Below, one piece after another: positions 34,367 through 39,819 of a stretch of 39,819 nt of DNA. The stretch is from an uncultured Thiodictyon sp. (GTDB lineage Bacteria; Pseudomonadota; Gammaproteobacteria; Chromatiales; Chromatiaceae). Positions within the stretch are counted from its first letter, which is position 1; every line of letters begins with the position of its first letter. The notes under the pieces were generated by a model. The model made no database searches, had not been told where the DNA came from, and was given only the letters and a program-made list of their open reading frames with translations. The stretch spans positions 1-39,819 of the forward strand of contig NZ_CAIKKU010000882.1 in NCBI RefSeq assembly GCF_903828115.1, written 5' to 3'. Position numbers and translations under genes: made by a program.

Positions 34367-36784
34367 GTGACTGACGGCCGACGGACCCTGCTGGTCAAGA
34401 TGCTGGGCCTCGCGCTCGGGCTGGCCGGGGCTATCTTCCTCGCCGCCGTTGTCTTCGTCGGCACCAGTCTTGAGTACCTCTCCCGCACCGACTTGCAACA
34501 GGAGTCACGCCTTGAGGAGCCCCTGCGGGTATTTTCAGCCGATGGCCTGCTGATCGGGGAGTTCGGTGCCGAGCGGCGCCTCCCGGTGCCGTTCGAGTCG
34601 CTCCCGCCATCCCTGATCCAGGCTTTCCTGGCGGCTGAAGACAGCCGTTTCTATGCCCACCACGGCATCGACGTGCGCGGTCTCGCCCGCGCCGCCTGGC
34701 GCTGGCTCAGGACCGGGGAACGCGCGCAGGGAGGCAGCACCATCACCATGCAACTGGCCCGCAACTTCTTACGTACGCCCGAGAAGACCTTCGAGCGCAA
34801 GCTGGCGGAGATGCTGCTGGCGCTGCACCTGGAGCGCACCTTGACCAAGGAGGAGATCCTGACCCTCTATCTCAACCGGGTCTTTTTCGGCCACCGGGCC
34901 TACGGGGTGGCGGCGGCCGCCGCCCTTTACTATGACAAGCCGCTGGCGGCCCTGACCCTGGCGGAGTCGGCGATGCTGGCCGCCATCCCGAAGGCGCCCT
35001 CCGCGGACAACCCGGTGACCCATCCGGGCCGAGCCCTGGCCCGGCGGGACCACATCCTGGGACGCATGGCGGGGTTGGGATTCATCGATCGAGCGGCCTA
35101 CCGGGCCGCCCGGGCCGAGCCGGACCAGGCGCGCCTGCACCAGCGCCCCCTGGAACTGGACGCCGGTTATGCCGCCGAGATGGCCCGCCGGGAGCTTTTC
35201 GAACGCTTTGGGGAGGATGCCTACCGGCAGGGTTACCGGGTCACCACCACCATCGACGGCCAGCTTCAGCGCGTCGCCCAGGCAGAGGTCAGGGAGGCCA
35301 TTCTGGACTATGATCGGCGCCACGGGTACCGCGGTCCGGAGGCTCGTCCAGCGGTGATCACCAGCCCGAATGACGGGGCAGAACGGGCAGCACTCGATGT
35401 CCTTTTGGGTCAAACGGACAGCCTTCCGGGATTGCGGGTCGGGGTGGTGCGGACCGCCGATGCCCGGCGGGCCGACGTCTTTCTCGGAAACGGCGAACAC
35501 CTGACCCTCGGGCTCGCGCAGGTGCAATGGGCAAGGCCCTTCCGCAATGCGGACCTGCTGGGCCCTGCACCCCGCCGGGTGGATGCCGTGGTTCACGCGG
35601 GGGAGCTGATCCGCCTGCGGCAGGATCAGCGGGGCGGTTGGGAACTCGCCCAGCGGCCCGCTGTTGCCGGTGCCCTGTTGGCGCTCGCCCCCCGGGACGG
35701 CGCCATCCGCGCCCTGGTCGGCGGCTATCGATTCGGGGCGGACCAGTTCAATCGGGCCGCCGACGCGCGGCGCCAGCCCGGTTCGGCCTTCAAGCCCTTT
35801 GTTTATGCCGCGGCGCTGGAGCGCGGCTGGACCCCGGCCAGCCTGATCCTGGACGCACCCATAGCAGTGCGGATCGGGGCGGGGGAGGTCTGGACCCCGG
35901 ACAATTCCGACCATCGGACCCTCGGCCCCATCCGCCTGCGTCAGGCCCTTACCCAGTCACGCAATCTGGCCGCGATCGGCCTGCTAAAGCGGGTGGGAAT
36001 CGACGATGCCCGGACCTTCGCCACCCGCTTCGGCTTCGCGCTGGATGATCTGCCCCGCAACCTGACCCTTACCCTCGGCACCGGCCTCGTCACACTGCCC
36101 CAGATGGCAGGGGCCTACGCGGTGTTCGCCAACGGTGGTTTCCGCGTGGAGCCTTACCTGATCGCCCGCATCGAGGACGCCGCCGGGACGACGATCGTCC
36201 AGCCCGTCCCCCCGCGCGCCTGTGCCGACTGCTGGTTCCAAGCCCAGGATCCGCCGGCCGCGGACTCGCTCGCCCCCTTGGCCAAGCGGGTCCTGGAGCC
36301 CTGGCTGACCTACCAGATACACTCTATGCTGCGAGACGTGGTCACTGTCGGCACCGGCCGCCGCGCCCGTGAGCTACAGCGCTCAGACCTGGCCGGTAAG
36401 ACCGGCACGACCAACGATATACGTGATGCCTGGTTCTGCGGCTATCAGAAGGATCTGGTGACCGTCGCGTGGATGGGCTTCGACGACTCTGCCCCGCTGG
36501 GGCGGGGCGAAACGGGGGGTGAGTCCGCGCTGCGCCTATGGATTGGTTTCATGGGCGAGGCCCTAAAAGGCAGCCCCGAGGCGCTGCTCCCGGTCCCTCC
36601 CGGCATGTTGCAGGTCTGGGTCGACAGCACAGATGGCCGCCCCGCGCATCCCGGCGCCGCTGGTGCTATCACCGAATGGGTGCGGGAGCAGGACCAGGGG
36701 TCTCTGGCAGGGCCGGACCCGGTTTCCGTGTCCGAGGACGTGATCGATGGGATGCCCCCGCCCATCATCGATGAGGTCTTTTGA
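34367..36784 (+). CDS. mrcA: Penicillin-binding protein 1A, bifunctional class A
   Basis: About 805 residues from GTG 34367 (MTDGRRTLLVKMLGLALG); the open frame extends to 34286, adding 27 residues that lack family features. One N-terminal membrane anchor (LALGLAGAIFLAAVVFVG) is followed by the glycosyltransferase family 51 domain with AAEDSRFYAHHGID (catalytic Glu), GGSTITMQLARN and LYLNRVFFGHRAYGV, an OB-like insert typical of PBP1A, then the transpeptidase domain: RQPGSAFKPF (SxxK Ser), SRN, and KTGTTN. It polymerises and cross-links peptidoglycan. Length and motif order are normal. The start choice is uncertain because no good ribosome-binding site is visible. Confidence 0.9.
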   Translation: MTDGRRTLLVKMLGLALGLAGAIFLAAVVFVGTSLEYLSRTDLQQESRLEEPLRVFSADGLLIGEFGAERRLPVPFESLPPSLIQAFLAAEDSRFYAHHGIDVRGLARAAWRWLRTGERAQGGSTITMQLARNFLRTPEKTFERKLAEMLLALHLERTLTKEEILTLYLNRVFFGHRAYGVAAAAALYYDKPLAALTLAESAMLAAIPKAPSADNPVTHPGRALARRDHILGRMAGLGFIDRAAYRAARAEPDQARLHQRPLELDAGYAAEMARRELFERFGEDAYRQGYRVTTTIDGQLQRVAQAEVREAILDYDRRHGYRGPEARPAVITSPNDGAERAALDVLLGQTDSLPGLRVGVVRTADARRADVFLGNGEHLTLGLAQVQWARPFRNADLLGPAPRRVDAVVHAGELIRLRQDQRGGWELAQRPAVAGALLALAPRDGAIRALVGGYRFGADQFNRAADARRQPGSAFKPFVYAAALERGWTPASLILDAPIAVRIGAGEVWTPDNSDHRTLGPIRLRQALTQSRNLAAIGLLKRVGIDDARTFATRFGFALDDLPRNLTLTLGTGLVTLPQMAGAYAVFANGGFRVEPYLIARIEDAAGTTIVQPVPPRACADCWFQAQDPPAADSLAPLAKRVLEPWLTYQIHSMLRDVVTVGTGRRARELQRSDLAGKTGTTNDIRDAWFCGYQKDLVTVAWMGFDDSAPLGRGETGGESALRLWIGFMGEALKGSPEALLPVPPGMLQVWVDSTDGRPAHPGAAGAITEWVREQDQGSLAGPDPVSVSEDVIDGMPPPIIDEVF

Positions 36785-36881
36785 TATGGGTCCGCAGGCG
36801 TCGATCGCCAAGCCATTGCATCGACTCTTTTCCAGCGATTCGGTACCCGCTTGATCCGTCATGTTAATATGAATTCCTGCT

Positions 36882-38036
36882 ATGACTCAGTTTCAGACCG
36901 ATAGGCACCGCCCGATCACCAGGGGACTGGGGACCCGGTGTGCAGGACTTTCACCGCCGCTTGCAGTCGTCATTCTACTGCTGCTTGGATTATCGCTGGT
37001 GGCAAGTGTCAGCGTGGTCCCGGCCGTGCTTAAGGACGGTGCTCAGCGCATGGCTGCGCCGGTATCAAGGACCACCGATATTTCGCTCTATCGGAGCCTC
37101 GTCGCACAGGTTCGCGCGGGCAGTGACTATTATGTTGTGGCAACTTCGATGCAGCGAGAGTTGGGCTATCCAATCCGCCCCTTCTTCACCGTTCGGCCGC
37201 CAACGCTCACGTGGCTGATCGCGGCACTCTCACCGCTTGGAGCGCAACTATTCATCCTGCTTCTGGTCGCGGCGACCGTCATCGCCTGGACCGTCCGTTT
37301 GACCCATAGTATCGATTCCAGCCCCGTGCGGATGATGGCCGGAATCCTATTGATCTTACTTGGCGTGATGCCCGCAACATCCGAGCCATTACTATGGTTC
37401 ACTGATGTCTGGGCAGGTCTGTTGATCGCCCTATCCCTCGCCCTACACAGCCCGAATCGCTGGTGGCCGAGCGTCGCGGCGGGGCTGGCGGCTATTCTGA
37501 TCCGTGAGCTTGCCTTGCCCTACCTCCTGGCGATGGGGATCATAGCGGCGCTTTCAGGGCAGCGACGGGAGGCCGTCGGATGGGGCATCGCCGTTGGCGT
37601 GTTTGCGGTTGCCTTTATTGGCCACGCCCAAGCCGTCCATGCGCTGATCCAAGCTGCCGATCCCGTCTCGCAGGGATGGAGTGGGCGGGGCGGGTGGGGC
37701 ATGTTTGTCGCTTCTTGTTGGCAACTGACCACGTTCACGATGTTGCCGGCGATGGCGGTTGCGGTGCTGTTGCCACTCTCCTTTTTCGGTTTGGCCGCAT
37801 GGAATGCGTCAGTCGCGCTACGCGCCTTCCTCACCCTTTCCGGATATACGCTCTTGATTGCGCTTTTCGCACGCCGGGACAATGGCTATTGGGTCTGGCT
37901 GGTCAGTCCACTTTTGGGTCTAGGTCTCCTGTTTCTGCCCTCTGCGGTAGCCGACCTCGTAAGAAGCATACTCAGCCGTTCCGGCGCGGCAGTACTCCGC
38001 GCCGAGGGCATCGGCCGTGCCCCCCATCATGAGTAG
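36882..38036 (+). CDS. Polytopic membrane protein, GT-C glycosyltransferase-like
   Basis: A 384-residue protein with about eight to ten hydrophobic segments (AVVILLLLGLSLVASVSVVP, LFILLLVAATVIAWTV, MMAGILLILLGVM and others). Between the first two segments, SDYYVVATSMQRELGYP then VRPPTLTWLIAAL resembles the acidic and RPP motifs of lipid-linked-sugar glycosyltransferases. No closer family was recognised. The gene pairs with the following GT87-like gene and both are less GC-rich than the conserved genes upstream, suggesting a separate history. Confidence 0.6.
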   Translation: MTQFQTDRHRPITRGLGTRCAGLSPPLAVVILLLLGLSLVASVSVVPAVLKDGAQRMAAPVSRTTDISLYRSLVAQVRAGSDYYVVATSMQRELGYPIRPFFTVRPPTLTWLIAALSPLGAQLFILLLVAATVIAWTVRLTHSIDSSPVRMMAGILLILLGVMPATSEPLLWFTDVWAGLLIALSLALHSPNRWWPSVAAGLAAILIRELALPYLLAMGIIAALSGQRREAVGWGIAVGVFAVAFIGHAQAVHALIQAADPVSQGWSGRGGWGMFVASCWQLTTFTMLPAMAVAVLLPLSFFGLAAWNASVALRAFLTLSGYTLLIALFARRDNGYWVWLVSPLLGLGLLFLPSAVADLVRSILSRSGAAVLRAEGIGRAPHHE

Positions 38037-38154
38037 AGCTTATCTGAATCAGGAGACCAGCGCCTTGGCAGGGGGGGCAAGGACTGTCGATAAAGAGGAA
38101 CACAATTGAGCGCCTCTCTATTTCGGCAGTTCCGTGTTATGCAACCCTCGGTCA

Positions 38155-39372
38155 ATGCCGGTGCCTTCCATGCCTTATTATGAGATCACTGAAGCGCGTC
38201 TCCGACGGATCACCCTAGCCCTTGGCGTTGGGTTATTGTTGGGTGTCTTCTTCTATCTTGGGGCAGGGAAGCGTGAAAACTCATCATTTTTTCAGGGTGA
38301 CTTCCCGGCATTTTACGCGGCGGCAGAGATCGTCTGGACCGGCAGGGGGGCGGATCTCTATGATTTTGGGCTTCAGCGGGCGCTGGAGAATCGTCATTGG
38401 CCTGATCTTGGAGGAGGCTATTATGTCTATCCCTATCCCCCGTTCTTTGCGCTGCTGCTCTCGCCATTTGCCTCGCTCTCACCACTCGTCGCCAAGGGGC
38501 TGGCCTCGACATGCCTGTTCACCGCTTTGCTTGTGGCACTGGCTCTTGCCAGAAAATCCAGTGCCTTCGTGCATCGGCATTTCCTCTTTTCGCTGGTCTA
38601 CCTGTTGACATTCGTGCCGCTTCAGATCGCAATCGTCGGTGTTCAGAATACGGCGCTTTCTATCTTGTGCTTCGCCTTGCTTCACTGGGCATCGCAGAAC
38701 GGACGCCCGTTGCTGACTGGGCTTTGCGCATCATTGCTCCTTTATAAGCCGCAATTTGGGGCAATTGTCTTTCTGTACCTCCTTGGGCGAGGAAGGCGCA
38801 GTGAGTTGATCGGATGGTCCTTTGGCGCCTTGGTCATGTATTTTCTCGGAACCCTGGTACTCGGAGTGTCATGGCCGCTCATTTGGGTTAGGGCCGCATT
38901 CCGTTTTGGAGACATCAATTTTACCATCAACGACTATAACATGATCTCTATTGCCGGGGTGATGTATTGGGTCTTCGATGCAGTATTCGGGGTCGGTGCT
39001 CCCGGGCTTCCTTGGGCCTATCTATTGTCGGTAACCCTGCTGGCATTCTCAGTATGGTATGTTCGGCGCGACGAACACCGCTTCGTCCTCGTTCCACACC
39101 TGGCGCTCTTGTTTTCCCCGCAAACACTGTTTTATGACGTCGCCATTGCGATCTATTGCCTGATGCGCGATCTGCGGCCAAGCGACCCGAGCGATTTCAA
39201 GCGCCTCGCCGCAATCTGGATTTACGGTGTCATCGCATTTCTGCTTCGTGACCTTGTTTCGTTTCCGCTCTTCAGTCTTCTGCTGCTAGCGATTCTATGG
39301 TTACACTTCCGGAGAATGAACGAGTTGATCCCAGTCCGCGGCTTCCTTGCTTCACCTCCTCAAAGCCCCTGA
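38155..39372 (+). CDS. GT87-type (DUF2029) membrane glycosyltransferase
   Basis: About 405 residues with some ten membrane segments. The first periplasmic loop holds GDFPAFYAAAEIVWTGRGAD and YVYPYPPFFALLLSPFA, the Asp and YPP motifs usual in the DUF2029/GT87 family of polyprenyl-phosphate-sugar mannosyltransferases. Later PQFGAIVFLYLLGRG and a basic C-terminus follow. The substrate is unknown. Possible starts are GTG 38134, ATG 38155 and ATG 38170; none has a clear ribosome-binding site. It follows the GT-C-like gene by about 100 bases. Confidence 0.75.
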   Translation: MPVPSMPYYEITEARLRRITLALGVGLLLGVFFYLGAGKRENSSFFQGDFPAFYAAAEIVWTGRGADLYDFGLQRALENRHWPDLGGGYYVYPYPPFFALLLSPFASLSPLVAKGLASTCLFTALLVALALARKSSAFVHRHFLFSLVYLLTFVPLQIAIVGVQNTALSILCFALLHWASQNGRPLLTGLCASLLLYKPQFGAIVFLYLLGRGRRSELIGWSFGALVMYFLGTLVLGVSWPLIWVRAAFRFGDINFTINDYNMISIAGVMYWVFDAVFGVGAPGLPWAYLLSVTLLAFSVWYVRRDEHRFVLVPHLALLFSPQTLFYDVAIAIYCLMRDLRPSDPSDFKRLAAIWIYGVIAFLLRDLVSFPLFSLLLLAILWLHFRRMNELIPVRGFLASPPQSP

Positions 39373-39543
39373 CCAGTGCCACCGACTCAGGACTAGATAG
39401 TAGTGGGCGAACCGTCGCTCGTGCGCTAGCCCCGTCGCCCGCAGGACCGCGGCGATCGTGGGCTGCCTTGGGTCAAGAGCGGTCTGGGCAACAGCACCTG
39501 CACAGGAATAGCCAAGATCGATTGGATGTCAGCAAGTCTTATT
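39373..39543. other. Gap between the GT87 gene and the IS200 element
   Basis: No gene or RNA recognised. The exact left boundary of the insertion sequence cannot be fixed from one copy. Confidence 0.4.
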
Positions 39544-39819
39544 AAGCCGGGAAAACCACCGGCTTTGCCGGGGATACAGCAAAAGTTTGACATTTAAGGG
39601 AGTCCATCCAGGAAACTCCGCGTTGTGAGCCGCCAAGCACGCAACACTGGAGAATCCCGATGGACGAACCTGAGAGCCTAAGCCACTCCAAATGGGAGTG
39701 CAAATACCATGTGGTCTTTATCCCAAAGTGCCGCCGTAAGACGTTGTACGCGCAACTGCGGCGACACCTTGGCGAGGTGTTCCGGAAGTTAGCCGAGCAG
39801 AAGGAGAGTCGCATCTTGG
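39544..39819 (+). mobile_element. IS200/IS605-family insertion sequence, left part (cut by the window edge)
   Basis: The left end shows a subterminal hairpin, AAGCCGG and CCGGCTT around an eight-base loop (39544-39565), as IS200/IS605 elements carry instead of terminal inverted repeats. A leader of about 95 bases and then the transposase gene follow. The true left tip may lie a few bases before 39544. The right part is outside the window. Confidence 0.7.
39661..39819 (+). CDS. tnpA: IS200/IS605 transposase TnpA, 5' part
   Basis: The first 53 codons read MDEPESLSHSKWECKYHVVF, then IPKCRRKTLYAQLRRHLGEV and FRKLAEQKESRIL. This is the start of the Y1 HUH transposase family of IS200 (KYHVVFIPKCRRK motif). 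GGAG precedes the ATG by about nine bases. The catalytic HUH motif and Tyr lie outside the window. It would move the element as single-stranded DNA. Confidence 0.85.

Noticed and set aside
38063-38082. Hairpin CCTTG / CAAGG as terminator
   Set aside because: Five-base stem with a G-rich loop and no T-run.
39297-39545. Plus-strand frame of 82 codons over the end of the GT87 gene
   Set aside because: Starts inside the GT87 gene in another frame and shows no motifs.

Overview
The window looks like chromosomal DNA of a high-GC gammaproteobacterium. Purple sulfur bacteria (Chromatiaceae) are my best guess. The gene styles (yeaG-yeaH-spoVR operon, CYTH/CHAD protein, long multidomain sensor and HD-GYP proteins, a 2-oxoacid:ferredoxin oxidoreductase gamma-subunit remnant, DUF4338 and IS200 debris) and the base composition point that way, but no taxonomic marker gene is present, so this is inference.

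Layout. (1) 0.4-2.1 kb: a two-domain peptidoglycan hydrolase without a signal peptide, overlapping the start of a small lipoprotein gene; this resembles an effector/immunity arrangement. (2) 2.3-5.4 kb: an exported sulfatase, tail to tail with a CYTH-CHAD protein that has lost the first half of its CHAD domain. (3) 5.9-10.9 kb: an intact stress operon prkA(yeaG)-yeaH-spoVR(ycgB) with a good sigma-54 -24/-12 promoter. (4) 11-12.8 kb: an L,D-transpeptidase. (5) 12.8-18.6 kb: a graveyard of fragments. It holds an LruC-domain tail, a DUF4118-PAS protein with no output domain, a hybrid histidine kinase with pieces missing and a decayed HPt remnant, half a histidine phosphatase, an HD-GYP response regulator with an internal deletion and a G13 tract that breaks the frame, the first codons of a porG-like gene, two 68-bp repeat copies, strong hairpins, a small YecR-like lipoprotein and a decayed DUF4338 gene. 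(6) 18.7-32.3 kb, minus strand: a complete Tad/Flp pilus locus. Transcription order is flp, tadV, an AAA+ ATPase not part of the classical set, rcpC/cpaB, rcpA/cpaC, a small lipoprotein, tadZ, tadA, tadB, tadC, tadD, tadE-like, tadF-like, tadG-like. (7) 32.7-36.8 kb: an unrecognised C-terminal fragment, a lytic transglycosylase and a class A penicillin-binding protein. (8) 36.9-39.4 kb: two multi-membrane GT-C/GT87-type proteins in lower-GC DNA. (9) 39.5 kb to the edge: the left part of an IS200/IS605 element.

Working together: the Tad genes should build, power and export a type IVb pilus, with TadV processing the Flp pilin, TadA/B/C as motor and platform, RcpA as outer-membrane secretin, TadZ for placement, and TadE/F/G as minor components. 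Several other genes act on the cell wall (the 0.4 kb hydrolase, L,D-transpeptidase, lytic transglycosylase, PBP1A). No rRNA, tRNA or CRISPR array was seen. Composition statements are by eye, not computed.
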